The notes under the pieces were generated by a model. The model did not search any database, was not told the origin of the DNA, and saw nothing but the letters and a program-made list of their open reading frames with translations. 64,000 bases of DNA, from NCBI RefSeq assembly GCF_902459465.1, contig NC_047076.1, forward strand, positions 10,734,146 through 10,798,145, in the 5' to 3' direction. Below are positions 1 through 11,900 of the stretch, one piece after another (position 1 is the first letter of the stretch; each line of letters starts with the position of its first letter). The DNA is from Asterias rubens. Lineage: Eukaryota; Echinodermata; Asteroidea; Forcipulatida; Asteriidae. The translations under genes were made by a program, and so were the position numbers.

Positions 1-357
1 GGTGTGGAAATGAACACAATCTGACAATACAAGAATGCTCACAAGATTCACATTTTCAACTTTATCTTTAAGCAGGATTGAACATTCAATTCTGATTGGT
101 GGATCCATAGCAACAATGAGTGTGATATAAACACCCCATATAAATATTCTGCGATGTGATTAGTTCAGAGCGCTTCACATGATATGTCTTAGTTTTAATA
201 GAAAGGCGCACCAGTGGCAACGTACTATCCCATTAGCAAACAGGGTACTTTACCCAGCTGCGCGTTTTACCAAGATGTCTATTTTAGTCTAAAGCGTACA
301 GCAACCTAGGCAAGTAATGTTAGGGGTATAATAAAATAAATATTGACTGCTTTAAAC

Positions 358-640
358 GCAGTTGACACTATTGGTAATTACTCAAAATAATTATTATCAT
401 AAAACCTCACTTGGTAACGAGTAATGGGGAGAGGTTGATAGTACAAAACATTGTGAGAAACGGCTCCCTCTGAAGTACATGTAATGTAGTTTTCGAGAAA
501 GAAGTAATTTTCCACAAATTTGATTTTGAGACCTCAGATTTAGAATTTGAGGTATCGAAATCAAGCATCTTAAAGCACACAACTTCGTGTGACAAGGGTA
601 TTTTTGCTTTCATTATTTTGCCTCAGGAAAATTGAAAGCA
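358..640. repeat. Interspersed MITE-like repeat, family R1, copy 1
   Basis: This copy shares long stretches with 51775-52058, 56928-57286 and 58858-59165. Shared parts are the terminal segment with CACTATTGGTAATTAC, the segment with GAGAAACGGCTCCCTCT, and an internal hairpin around GAGACCTCA. The fullest copy (56928-57286) has inverted ends reading TTAAAGGCAGTGG, so this is probably a non-autonomous DNA element. Short open frames here are chance. Confidence 0.7.
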
Positions 641-1263
641 GAGGGAGAGGATTACCTCACGCATCATAGTTTTAAACCATGCATGTACGTGTAGCACCCG
701 AATCAGTAAATTGTTGTATACTACAAAGTACAATGTACGTAGCAAATAAAACAGCAGCATGACAGATGGTGTCGAGAAAAAATAAGCAACAAAAACAAAG
801 CATTGAAGCAAAACAAAGCAAAGCAAAGCATAGCAAGCTCTCATCCATATGTCAACAACTTCTCTTAGAATAGAAAACAAAGGATTGGTCCGTTTGAGTA
901 TGGTTTAATCAGTAGGCCTAACCATGCAGTTTGTGACTATTGCATATAAGACAAATAATTGACTGCCACTGCTTGTTACACTTGGTTTTGGTAGAGTACA
1001 GTCGCCAATCAAATACTGAGCTTGCGTGTACTTGTTCAAACATACTGAATATAATTTATATGGTCTGTAAGGCAAACGTGCTACAGACTTTTTCAAATTC
1101 TGTTTGGGTAATTGCAACAATGGAAAAAAAGTGCACATCATGTGAGTTTCTCAACCAATCACAACAATGACAGGGGAAAAAACATTAGCTACATAAACAT
1201 GTTGGTTGCAAAATTAAATGATACTTTGATGCATTTAAAAAGCACATGTGTAACAACCTTGGT

Positions 1264-1412
1264 AATGGGAGACTTTGAAACGCTAGGTGGCAGCAGACTT
1301 ACCAGGTAAATTTCCATTGTTTACGTAGTTCTGAGCATGCGCACATTACCGAGAACAACAGATTTTACCTGGTAAGTCTGCTGCCACCAAGCGTCCTGAA
1401 AGTTTCCCATTG
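1264..1412. repeat. Short inverted-repeat element (MITE-like hairpin)
   Basis: An arm at about 1283-1310 containing GGTGGCAGCAGACTTACC is repeated in inverted orientation at about 1362-1389. The outer ends (AATGGGAGACTTT and AAAGTTTCCCATT) are also inverted, with about 50 bases of loop between the inner arms. It looks like a small palindromic transposable element. Confidence 0.7.
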
Positions 1413-1433
1413 TCAAAGACCGGTAGGCATGCA

Positions 1434-1770
1434 CAGGCATAAATAAAAAAAATTAAAAATGTTATGTTGGCGTAACCCGACCTACCCTAAAAATATGCCG
1501 ACCCTGGATATTTTTATTTTTTTCAAGGGAAGAAATTGAATGATTAAAAATCTATTAAAGATATAAAAATAAAATAAATGTCATAAAGAGTTTTAAAATA
1601 TACTATTTGTTGTGAGTAGCCTAGTCTTCTTTTGCTACCCGGTCTACTACCGGCTTTTAGAAACAATTACAAAACATGTCATTTTCGTTGCTGTGAAAAA
1701 AAAATCCCTACCTACCTACCCTATTTTTGGGGGCCGGTTACGCCATCATAACATTTTTTTTTATGCCTTA
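1434..1770. repeat. MITE-like element with AT-rich terminal inverted repeats
   Basis: The left end (AGGCATAAAT, then ATGTTATGTTGGCGTAACC) is repeated in inverted orientation at the right end (GGTTACGCCATCATAACAT, then TTATGCCT). The length of about 335 bp and absence of coding potential suggest a non-autonomous DNA transposon. Confidence 0.65.
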
Positions 1771-3305
1771 ATATGACCCAACAGGTGCATTTTTGTACAA
1801 ATCTGTGAACATAGTTTTTACTTTGATATCATACACACCATTTAATTTAGACACATGCACTATAATTAAGCATAGCCTCTATAAAGCACGCAGGAAATAA
1901 TATATACGGCTGGGGCAGGGTTTACATTAAAGCACCTTTAAATCTAGTTGTGTTGCTTTAAAATTGAGACAGTGAAAAAACATGATTAGCATGCTTGGAT
2001 GATTAACAGCATAAAAACAGGGAACATTGAACAATGAATACAAAGAAAGAAGAAGAAGGAGAAAGGAAACCAACTTTAATGTCTTTTTAGCCAATTAAAT
2101 AAAGGCCATTTCCTGCTGATGAAAAGATCTTGGAATGGTTTAGTTGAAGGAAGTTTGAGTATCAATGATTTTAGAGCATGTTAGGGAGTTAGCATTTGCT
2201 GCAATGTCAATTCCTCCTGCCACCAAAAGCGCATGGAAAAGTAATGAAATATTTGACGAGCACGGAAATTATTGCAGAAAATACTTGATGATTTAAATCA
2301 TAATGTGCCACAGCTCCTTGTAAGCAGTTACATGATGCTACTACAATGTAGTATGGACAAGAGTACGGAACACGTCTTTCATTTTATTTATTCTGGCTGT
2401 GAAGCCATGGACTCTAAGAACCCAAGAACCCAACTTAGAGAAGACATTGATACTAAAAGATACATGTAGTACTTTTAAGGTATTACATGTGCCACCAAAC
2501 TAAGGACCTAGAGATTCCACTGTGCCAAGGCCGACCACTCTTCAAAAAAGTAGTTCCACATACCGTGCAGGACAAAATTACTCATTTTGAGACGCCCATT
2601 AGGTGCGATAAAGCACTGTATACGAACCTGCAGCTTCTAGGGGTACATGCGCACATGTACATCTACATACTGTATTAAAGTGCAAGGTAGTACAGTATTG
2701 TACCCACAGTCTCAAGGTACATGTATTGTACCCACAGTCTTGCTCTAGTAGAACAAAGAACTCTTCCAAAATGTCTGAATTTTATTGCTTTCGGTAATCG
2801 GCTTTCACCATCTGCAGGTACTGTGGTGGCACAGACTTGTAACAAATATATAACCCAGATAAGCCTAAAACACAAAACCATCGATGGTTTCCATTTATAA
2901 TCTCTAAATGGTTTCGATCTATCTCAATTTAAACAGATTTAATATACCTCAAAACATAACATGTAGCTTCAGAACACCTCTTCCATAGAATCTGTCTTGT
3001 TATTGGTTGAAAGTGTTTCACTTGATGTACAACTCAGATTAAAGACAATGTTGCCCCCCCCCCAAAAAAAAAAACACACACTGTAAACTATTTCTCCAAT
3101 AATTAAAGCTACATTTGTAGCAGTTATTTACTGCAACCATGAAAGAAGTATTAACTGATGATAACATGACCTCCCAAACCGTCACCAAAGAAAAAGATGA
3201 GCTTCGCAGCACCAGGCTTTGCAGCTTTGCAGCAAAATTGTTTTATGAAGGCAATAAATTACAAATAAAAAAGGCAAAGTTTGAAGACTGAACAAAGAAG
3301 ACGTT
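1771..3305. other. No gene recognised; possible missing 3' part of the dsRBD gene
   Basis: This AT-rich stretch has only short open frames without recognisable domains. A small direct duplication around GTACCCACAGTCT lies at 2700-2740. If the dsRBD gene on the minus strand continues past its exon 5, further exons should lie here or beyond the left edge, but I could not identify any with dsRBD character. Confidence 0.4.
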
Positions 3306-6300
3306 TTACCCACCTTGGAAGTCCAGTGGATGAGAGCAGAGTCTAGTGATGTTATCTCCAGTGGCATTCTGCAGGGTACAAGCTGAAGTCTTGGAAGATG
3401 CTGGTGCTGCCTTCTTCTACAAGAAATAAGAAACAACGTCTTTAGTTTTGCATTGCAGGGTTTCAACAAAGATTGATAGTAATATGAACATTGAGGAATT
3501 GCATTGTTGAAGTGGGTACATACCAAAATCAAACCTGCCAAAATTGAAACCTCAAATAGGAACCAGTATTACAAGCTACAGACAGTGACGAAAGCAGTCG
3601 TGCATTCACAAAAGTATTTAAAACAATACGAAATCACTGTGTCCCAAAGAAAATCTCCAGTAAATGGCACCCTCTTTTGTATTGTAAGGGCTTGTTGATC
3701 TTGTTGCTGTCTCTTCTCAAAATAGGAATGGTTTTTGCTGCCACCACCTAATATCTAAAAAATCTAGACAATGCAGAGTGTACAACGTAAGCACAACCTT
3801 ACCTTTGGTTTTGTGGTTCCTGGTTCGATTCCTGGGTCTGTATCAGGCGGAAGTGCTTTGATCGTTTCCAGCATGGCCCTCGCTGCTGAACGTTTAGCAA
3901 GACGCTTGCTTTTATCCGTCCCTGTTAAACAGAGCATGATTTAAAAACATGAGGTGTTGCTAACATGTACATGTTTACATGTAGAATGATCTGCCTTTTA
4001 AATCAACCCTATTTTTAAACTGGGTGTTGGCTAGGCCATATTCTCTTGTTTTTTTTGTATTGTTACTAGACACCATGAACTTGAAATGTCCTAGGTGAAA
4101 GTGCAAGCTATGACCAAAATAACTTTTAAGAAATGAGCTATGATTGACAGCAGTCATTGTTTCTAGAATCTTTATTTGAAGTTGCTATACGGTTTGTAGA
4201 AACACAGTAATTTACAGCTAAAAATATTGCCAGGATATGAATTGTTTGCCCAGCACTCTGAGCAAAATACAATGTGCATCCCAGCATAGAGATTTCCCCG
4301 AGAGCAAATATCGTTGAAATATTATCCACTGTACATTGATCTGAGATGCAGTAATGATAAGAAGTATCAAATGTCACAGAGAAAAAACAGTCAAAAGGCC
4401 ATTCAACTTATTGCATGGGCCCCCATAACATGAACGGGAAACCTGGCATTATGTCCGGAGTTTGCACTGCAGCAATGATAACCCATTAATCAAACATGAA
4501 TCATTTGGTTGATCTGCTCGCCCTTTGTGGACTATACAGCAAAACACTAACATTGGTCTAGCTACAACCGCTCTCAGAGGGGAACATCTTTGATTCAACT
4601 TCCACTGTCTTACGTACCTTTCTCCTCAAACTTTCCTACAGTGACAGATACTACAAAGCTTCTGTCATGGGGCGGGCCAGTCTCCTCAATCTCATTGTAC
4701 TCGGGTTTCCTCCAGCCTAGGAAGGTCACCAACTCCTGCAGCTCTCCTACAGGATTGTGGTTGTCTACACTGGGAGGGAAAATAATCATGAAACATGGAG
4801 ATATTTAATATCTTCAGTTCTGTTGATTAGTTCCTAAGCCTAGGAAGGTCACCAACTCCTGCAGCTCTCCTACAGGATTGTGGTTGTCAACACTGGGAGG
4901 GAAAATAATCATGAAACATGGAGCTATTAATATCTTCAGTTCTGTTGATTAGTTCCTAAGCCTAGGAAGGTCACTAACTCCTGCAGCTCTCCTACAGGAT
5001 TGTGGTTGTCTACACTGGGAGGGAAAACAATCATGAAACATGGAGCTATTAATATCTTCAGTTCTGTTGATTAGTTCCTAAGCCTAGGAAGGTCACCAAC
5101 TCCTGCAGCTCTCCTACAGGATTGTGGTTGTCAACACTGGGAGGGAAAATAGTCATGAAACATGGAGCTATTAATATCTCCAGTTCTGTTGATTACAGTA
5201 GTTCCTGGTCAGTAGGTCAAATACAACCCTGGGGTGGATTTAACAAAGAATTAAGACTATTTTTATCTTGAGTTAGGATGAGTTACTCGTCCTAACTTAG
5301 GGACTAGCCATACTTTTTTTAAATATATCGTAGGGCTTTAGCTAGTAGTCCTAACTCTTTGTGAAATCGCCCCCTGACACTTCACAAAGGCAACAAAGGT
5401 GATTGCCTCCATGCCCCCTGGTCATTGCCTTGGTGCCCTTGGAATAGAGTAGAAAGTCCAGGCTTTGTTGTTCTCTGTTGAGTGATACAGAGTGTTACAT
5501 CATAATATATTGTTTTTTTTCTGGTGGTGTGCGCATGCATTGTGCATTGTACTTCGCATATTATCTTGAATGACTCTAGGAGTTACATCACATGAATGTC
5601 ATATTGCTTTTGAATTATGTGACCTTCTACTCCACTCCCAAAGTCTGAGAAACGGACTGCATGAAGGATGCATGAAGTACTTACGATTCTGCTTTAGCGC
5701 TATCAATCTTTGGAATCTCTACTTCCCATTGTTGAAGAACTGCTTCTGCTGCAGCTTGTTTTGCGCACTTCTTACTCACACCATCACCTGTTAAGAATAA
5801 GCAAATTCTTGATTTGAACAATTGCTTTCAAAAAGACTACAAACAGTAAACCAGTATGTAGTGTAACATTTTCAAAATCAACTGTTGAGCTTAATACAAG
5901 AACCGTTAAGCTTAATGCATCGTTGGTCTGGCCAGCTGTGACCCAATTGTGACACCATGGCTGTTGGACATGGACCTCGACATTTGGTTCGTTGTTGCAC
6001 ACGATAGAATGTCGAAGTGTCGTGTCCGAGCGAGCGGTTAAGAGCACTAAACTCAAGCTATGCCTGGCAGTGCGACTATATTCAATCATAAAGGCTGCAC
6101 TAGAATTAGAAAGGAAGAAGAAGAGTGCTAAGCTCATGAGACACGCATGATGAGTGAATGTACACACAAAAGGCAACCTACCTGTTCCAACAGTAGGCCC
6201 AGCAGTGCAGCTTATGGTGAATTTAGGTTGGTGGGAGAGACCCTCTTGGCTGATGGTGTTGTAAATGGGCGTCATTCCTAATTGGGCACAATGCTCCTGC

Positions 6301-6332
6301 AGAATGCTGACTGCTGTCTTACAGTTGGCCAT
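3306..6332 (-). CDS. TARBP2: dsRNA-binding protein of the TARBP2/PRKRA/Loquacious family (5 exons)
   Basis: Five phase-consistent minus-strand exons with GT-AG borders were read: 6332-6182, 5787-5685, 4769-4618, 3921-3803 and 3416-3314. The start ATG at 6332 sits in CACTATGGCC. dsRBD1 (residues about 3-75) contains SILQEHCAQLG, LSHQPKFTISC and the helix-2 segment GDGVSKKCAKQAAAEAVLQ. dsRBD2 (about 87-157) contains NPVGELQELV, GWRKPEY and KSKRLAKRSAARAMLETI. The family partners Dicer/Argonaute in small-RNA loading or activates PKR, in the cytoplasm. Dicer-binding dsRBD3 was not found. After exon 5 there is a good donor (AAG|GTGGG), but reading through it meets TAA at 3308-3306, giving 211 aa; the gene may instead continue further left. 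dsRBD1 looks closer to TARBP2 than to PRKRA, so the exact orthologue is uncertain. Intron 2 holds partial copies of exon 3. Confidence 0.82.
4716..5205. repeat. Four tandem copies of a 122-123-bp unit including part of a dsRBD exon
   Basis: The segment from CCTAGGAAGGTCACC to GTTGATTAGTTCC starts at 4716, 4839, 4961 and 5083. The unit covers the acceptor and the first 50-odd coding bases of exon 3 of the dsRBD gene plus adjoining intron. Only the copy nearest 4618 continues into a full exon with a donor. The other three run into intron-type sequence with an in-frame stop, so they look like decoy acceptors rather than alternative exons. Confidence 0.9.
5231..5374. repeat. Short MITE-like element in intron 2 of the dsRBD gene
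   Basis: The ends GGGGTGGATTTAACAAAG and CTTTGTGAAATCGCCCC are imperfect inverted repeats. Internal GAGTTACTCGTCCTAACT has a related segment at about 38805-38875. No coding content. Confidence 0.55.
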
Positions 6333-6443
6333 AGTGGGTTGGTGGATTTTATTTATAGGGTCCTTTCAACGTTTTAACCTGAAAGTGAAAATGAAACGAA
6401 ATATGAAAATGAAACGAAATATATCATTTGCAACATCAATCAA

Positions 6444-6565
6444 TTGATGCAAGAAGCTTCAATTGCTGGGCAGTAGCCCCACTTGTGTGGCCAGTGGCCA
6501 AGTGGGCTACATGTAGCTGAGGATTCAGCTAGCCTTGGCCACACAACAAGTGGGGCTAGGCTAAG
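6444..6565. repeat. Inverted-repeat fragment containing CTAGCCTTGGCCACACAA
   Basis: The segment at 6475-6560 shares ACTTGTGTGGCC and GATTCAGCTAGCCTTGGCC with the hairpin at 7492-7552. It is an imperfect, rearranged copy of the same small inverted-repeat family. Confidence 0.5.
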
Positions 6566-6617
6566 GCTCAAACATGTCAAAAGGATAACTTTCAGTACAC
6601 ATGCTGTGTATGGGCCT

Positions 6618-6748
6618 TCATGGCGCCACCACTTTTTCACTCATTTTTACAAAAAAGATATCTCAATCTCATTGAAAAATTGAATGCGGTAAATTATATA
6701 CTAGGCCCATGTTTTTTCATATCGAATGAAAAAGTGGTGGCGCCATAT
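6618..6748. repeat. 130-bp hairpin MITE with ATGGCGCCACCACTTTTTCA ends
   Basis: The left end is repeated in inverted orientation at the right end (TGAAAAAGTGGTGGCGCCAT) as a perfect 20-bp terminal inverted repeat. Half copies occur at 7925-7962 and, more diverged, at about 63484-63572, so it is a dispersed family. Confidence 0.75.
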
Positions 6749-6764
6749 TATGGAAACTTTCCAG

Positions 6765-7325
6765 GCTCAATTTCATAATTCTGTCACCATGCTGGTGGTC
6801 ATGACTGAGGCTCAATTTCATGGTTCTGTCACCATGCTGGTGGTCATGACTGAGGCTCAATTTCATGGTTCTGTCACCATGCTGGTGGTCATGACTGAGG
6901 CTCAATTTCATGGTTCTGTCACCATGCTGGTGGTCATGACTGAGGCTCAATTTCATGGTTCTGTCACCATGCTGGTGGTCATGACTGAGGCTCAATTTCA
7001 TGGTTCTGTCACCATGCTGGTGGTCATGACCGAAGCTCAATTTCATGGTTCTGTCACCATGCTGGTGGTCATGACCGAGGCTCAATTTCATGGTTCTGCC
7101 ACCATGCTGGTGGTCATGACTGAGGCTCAATTTCATGGTTCTGTCACCATGCTGGTGGTCATGACCGAAGCTCAATTTCATGGTTCTGTCACCATGCTGG
7201 TGGTCATGACTGAGGCTCAATTTCATGGTTCTGTCACCATGCTGGTGGTCATGACCGAGGCTCAATTTCATGGTTCTGCCACCATGCTGGTGGTCATGAC
7301 CGAGGCTCAATTTCATGGTTCTGCT
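6765..7325. repeat. 45-bp minisatellite, about 12 near-identical copies
   Basis: The unit contains GAGGCTCAATTTCATGG, TTCTG(T/C)CACCATG and CTGGTGGTCATGAC, and repeats about 12.5 times with only a few substitutions. As 45 is a multiple of three and the unit lacks stops, a long frame stays open on both strands (15-residue repeats beginning MTEAQFHG on plus; HDHQHGDR on minus). No splice context or signal supports translation. Confidence 0.9.
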
Positions 7326-7491
7326 TAACGGCAAATTGTTTGCTTAACGGGCGCGCTTAAGCAAATTTTCATTTCATAGCCTTGCCTAAGCAAACTTTTT
7401 GCTTAACGGGATAAGCAAGGAAAAAGGAGCCTTAACTACCGCATTTTTTGCTAAGCAAAAATTTCAGTCGAAATGGCTACCTTACTGCCTT

Positions 7492-7552
7492 ACTTGTGTG
7501 GCCAAGGCTAGCTGAATCAGATAAGGATTCAGCTAGCCTTGGCCACACAAGT
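7492..7552. repeat. Perfect 27-bp inverted repeat with 7-bp loop
   Basis: The arm 7492-7518 (begins ACTTGTGTGGCC) is exactly complementary to 7526-7552; the spacer is AGATAAG. It could form a strong hairpin, but no terminator-like T-run follows. It belongs to the small repeat family also seen at 6475-6560. Confidence 0.85.
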
Positions 7553-7559
7553 GGGGGGC

Positions 7560-8749
7560 TGGGGGCTACATTTGACGCAGAAAATGTTGACGGCATTGGA
7601 TGGGCGAGCAAAACAACTAAGTCTTATACGTTCGTGGTGACTATGATGGTCGTGATTGTCGGCATTATGTTATAGCTTACATGTATGCCGCCAGAAATCA
7701 CTACCAACGTCAACGAACAAACAAACTACCAACCCAATTCACACTGTTAAAACATCGTACATGTATGTTGGCCTAGAACTTGAACAAAAACCATATTTTT
7801 ACGACATGCGACCGTAGCGTTGAATCTTTTAATGCAATACTACCGCATTCACACACCCCCTCGCTCCTTCCTAGTTTGATTGTTTGTGTCGAGACGTCAA
7901 GTTGGATCCTTCCAGGGCCTATGTATTTTCATATCGAATGAAAAAGTGGTGGCGCCATATGACCGCTTTCTCCTCAGTATAAATAAGATGTCGACAACGG
8001 AAGGTCCATTTCAGCAGAGCAGGGGGCGATTTAGGTTTTGCCCCGGCCTGCGCCACTTTCTGATTTATTTCGCCCGCCATTGTTCTGTCAAATTTTCGCT
8101 AAAGCAGACTATCTAAAATGTTGCGCGCGCAGTTTGTTTACGTGCTTAAGAAGTTAGTAACCGCTGGTGAAATACGTTTATGCTAACCAAATTTTTCTGC
8201 TATAATAGTAAGCAACAAAAAAATGCTTACCGTTAAGCAAAGCTATGAAATTGGGCCCGGTTGTGGATTTGTTTTTCGAAGATTTGGTTGGACTTTTGCT
8301 TTGCTTTGGGGGTTGCAAATCGGATAAAAACAATAACATCTCTTTAGAATTTACATTAACAACCAATAATCACGTTCTATGCTCATCCTGAACAAATCTA
8401 CTTTAATATTATATCATATGAGATCTTCAAATGGTAAAGTAAACCATAAATAACTCATTGTTTCGTTCTTACCTTCAATTTAACGTGTACTACTAGCTAC
8501 TAGGCATGCCTTTTGTCATGCATTCTTTTCTGCAGTCTGGCAGCAGTGCAGTGTGCGCGCAAGTGCAGAATTTTTCACCGGCAGCAAATATGGACAGCGC
8601 CACCAAGTGACGTAAAAAATTCTGGGATTTTTTTCTCTCCCTTTTCGTCTGGCCCCCTGGTTACTGTTCTAAAACAATGTGTTTACAGTTAGTCTGAAAC
8701 CAGACTCAAACTTTGACTTTTTCATGAAAGTGCACATGCTGCATACTGA
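7560..8749. other. No gene recognised; repeat remnants
   Basis: This stretch holds a half copy of the ATGGCGCCACC MITE (about 7925-7962), remnants of the CTTAAGCA repeat around 8220-8265 (AGCAAAGCTATGAAATTGGG) and otherwise unremarkable sequence. I see no coding region. Confidence 0.5.
8740..8749. repeat. Left target-site duplication of the giant foldback element
   Basis: TGCATACTGA directly abuts the element's CCAGGCTGA end, and the identical 10 bases lie immediately beyond the right end at 27120-27129. Confidence 0.85.
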
Positions 8750-8900
8750 CCAGGCTGACCAGGCTGAAGTGAGCACCGTGTTTGGGCCCAACACTAAATC
8801 GGGCCCAGCACCGAAATTATCCTCAGCACCGAATTAAAAAAAATCCGCAAACGACCGTCAATACACGTCGACACCACCAGGGATGCTTTAGCAGCATACC
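8750..8900 (+). repeat. Left terminal inverted repeat of giant foldback element
   Basis: Unique terminal segment of about 150 bp, matching 26986-27119 in inverted orientation. The outer 9 bases (CCAGGCTGA) are tandemly doubled on this side and single on the right. CAGCACCGAA-type motifs recur inside it. The satellite begins directly after AGCAGCATACC. Confidence 0.85.
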
Positions 8901-11900
8901 TACCTTTAACGGAATTTGTGTCACCTTTAAATTATAAAATTTCAAGATTTTCTTTCATGGATATGTTGATTACATCCCTGACCACATCTCCTGGGCGGAA
9001 AAATAATCTCAGATTACTAATTAGCTCAGCCCAACTAATTAAAGATTGTCTCAAATTAGCTTGTGTATAAATAATGTACTAACTGCGGCAAACATACCTA
9101 ACTTTGACGAAATTTGTGTCACTTTTAATTTATGAAATTTTAATATTTTCTTTCATAGATATGTTTGTTACATCCCTGACCATATCTCCTAGGCGGAAAA
9201 ATAATCTCAGATTACTAATTAGCTCAGCCCAACTAATTAAAGATTGTCTCAAATTAGCGTGTGTATAGCCATATAAGGTACAAAGTGCGGGATACATACC
9301 TAACTTTGACGAAATGTGTGTCACCTTTAATTTATGATATTTTAAGTATTTTTCTTTCATAGATATGTTTGTCTACATCCCTGACCATATCTCTTAGTCG
9401 GAAAAATAATCTCAGATCACTAATTAGCTCAGCCCAACTAATTAAAGATTGTCTCAAATTAGCATTGTGTATAGCCACTAATGTACGTACAACGTGCGGG
9501 TAACATACCTAACTTTGACGAAAGTTTGTGTCACCTTTAATTTATGAAATTTTATTATTTTCTTTCATAGATATCTTTAATACATCCCTGACCACATCTC
9601 CTAGGCGGAAAAATAATCTCAGATCACTAATTAGCTCAGCCCAACTAATTAAACATTGTCTCAAATTAGCGCGTGTATATAGCCTATAATGTACAAAGTT
9701 CGGGTACATACCTAACTTTGACGAAATTTGTGTCACCTTTAATTTATGAAATTTTAATATTTTCTTTTATACATATCTTTAATACATCCCTGACCACATC
9801 TCCTAGGCGGAAAAATAATCTCAGATCACTAATTAGCTCAGCCCAACTAATTAAAGATTGTCTTAAATTAGCGCTTGTATAAAGCCACATAGTGTATACA
9901 AAGTGCCTGTATAGACATACCTAACTTTGACGAAATTTGTGTCACCTTTAATTTATGAAATTTTAATATTTTTTTTCATAGATGTGTTTGTTACATCCCT
10001 GACCATATCTCCTAGGCGGAAAAATAATCTCAGATTACTTATTAGCTCAGCCCAACTAATTAAACATTGTCTCAAATTAGCGTGTGTATAATAGCCACAT
10101 GGTGTATACAGAGTGCGTGTATATAGACATACCTAACTTTAACGAAATTTGTGTCACCTTTAATTTATGAAATTTTGATATTTTCTTTCATATATATGTT
10201 TGTTACATCCCTGACAACATTTCCTAGGCGGAAAAATAATCTCAGATTACTAATGATCTCAGCCCAACTAATTAAACATTGTCTCAAATTAGCGTGTGTA
10301 TATAGCCACATGGTTTATACAGGGTGCGTGTATATAGACATACCTAACTTTAACGAAATTTGTGTCACCTTTAATTTATGAAATTTTAATATTTTTTTTC
10401 ATAGATATGTTTGGTACAATCCTGACCACATCTCCGAGGGGGAAAAATAATCTCAGATTACTAATTAGCTCAGCCCAACTAATTAAAGATTGTCTCAAAT
10501 TAGCGCTTGTAAAGCGACATAGTGTATACAAAGTGCGTGTATAGACATATCTAACTTTAACGAAATTTGTGTCACCTTTAATTTATGAAATTTTGATATT
10601 TTCTTTCATAGATATGTTTGTTACATCCCTGACAACATTTCCTAGGCGGAAAAATAATCTCAGATTACTAATTATCTCAGCCCAACTAATTAAACATTGT
10701 CTCAAATTAGCGTGTGTATATAGCCACATGGTTTATACAGGGTGCGTGTATATAGACATACCTAACTTTAACGAAATTTGTGTCACCTTTAATTTATGAA
10801 ATTTTGATATTTTCTTTCATAGATATGTTTGTCACATCCCTGACCACTTCTCCTAGGCGGAAAAATAATCTCAGATCACTAATTAGCTCAGCCCAACTAA
10901 TTAAACATTGTCTCAAATTAGCGCTAGTATAAAGCCACATAGTGTATACAAAGTGCGTGTATAGACATACCTAACTTTGACGAAATTTGTGTCACCTTTA
11001 ATTTATGAAATTTTAATATTTTCTTTTATACATATCTTTAATACATCCCTGACCACATCTCCTAGGCGGAAAAATAATCTCAGATTACTAATTCGCTCAG
11101 CCCAACTATCTAAAGATTGTCTCAAATTAGCACTTGTATAAAGCCACATAGTGTATACAAAGTGCGTGTATAGACATATCTAACTTTAACGAAATTTGTG
11201 TCACCTTTAATTTATGAAATTTTGATATTTTCTTTCATAGATATGTTTGTTACATCCCTGACAACATTTCCTAGGCGGAAAAATAATCTCAGATCACTAA
11301 TTAGCTCAGCCCAACTAATTAAACATTGTCTCAAATTAGCGTGTGTATAATAGCCACATAGTGTATACAAAGTGCGTGTATATACATCCCTAACTTTAAC
11401 GAAATTTGTGTCACCTTTAATCTATGAAATTTTGATATTTTCTTTCATGGATATGTTTGGTACATCCCTGACCACATCTCCTAGGCGGAAAAATAATCTC
11501 AGATTACTAATTAGCCCAGCCCAACTAATTAAACATTGTCTCAAATTAGCGTGTGTATAATAGCCACATATAGTGTATACAAAGTGCGTGTATAGACATA
11601 CCTAACTTTAACGAAATTTGTGTCACCTTTAATTTATGAAATTTTGATATTTTCTTTCATAGATATGTTTGTTACATCCCTGACCATATCTCCTAGGCGG
11701 AAAAAATAATCTCAGATTACTAATTAGCTCAGCCCAACTAATTGAAGATTGTCTCAAATTAGCGCGTGTATAGCCTATTAATGTACAAAGTGCGGATACA
11801 TACCTAACTTTAACGAAGTTTGTGTCACCTTTAATTTATGAAATTTTGATATTTTCTTTCATAGATATGTTTGTTACATCCCTGACCATATCTCCTAGGC

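Noticed and set aside
5784..6180. Extension of the dsRBD exon 1 frame through to 5784 (182 codons)
   Set aside because: The sequence past 6182 does not resemble a dsRBD, while splicing at 6182 to 5787 restores a textbook dsRBD C-terminus in phase.
6717..7334. A 200-codon repetitive protein at the minisatellite
   Set aside because: The frame is open equally on both strands because the 45-bp unit lacks stops; no splice or expression signal supports it.
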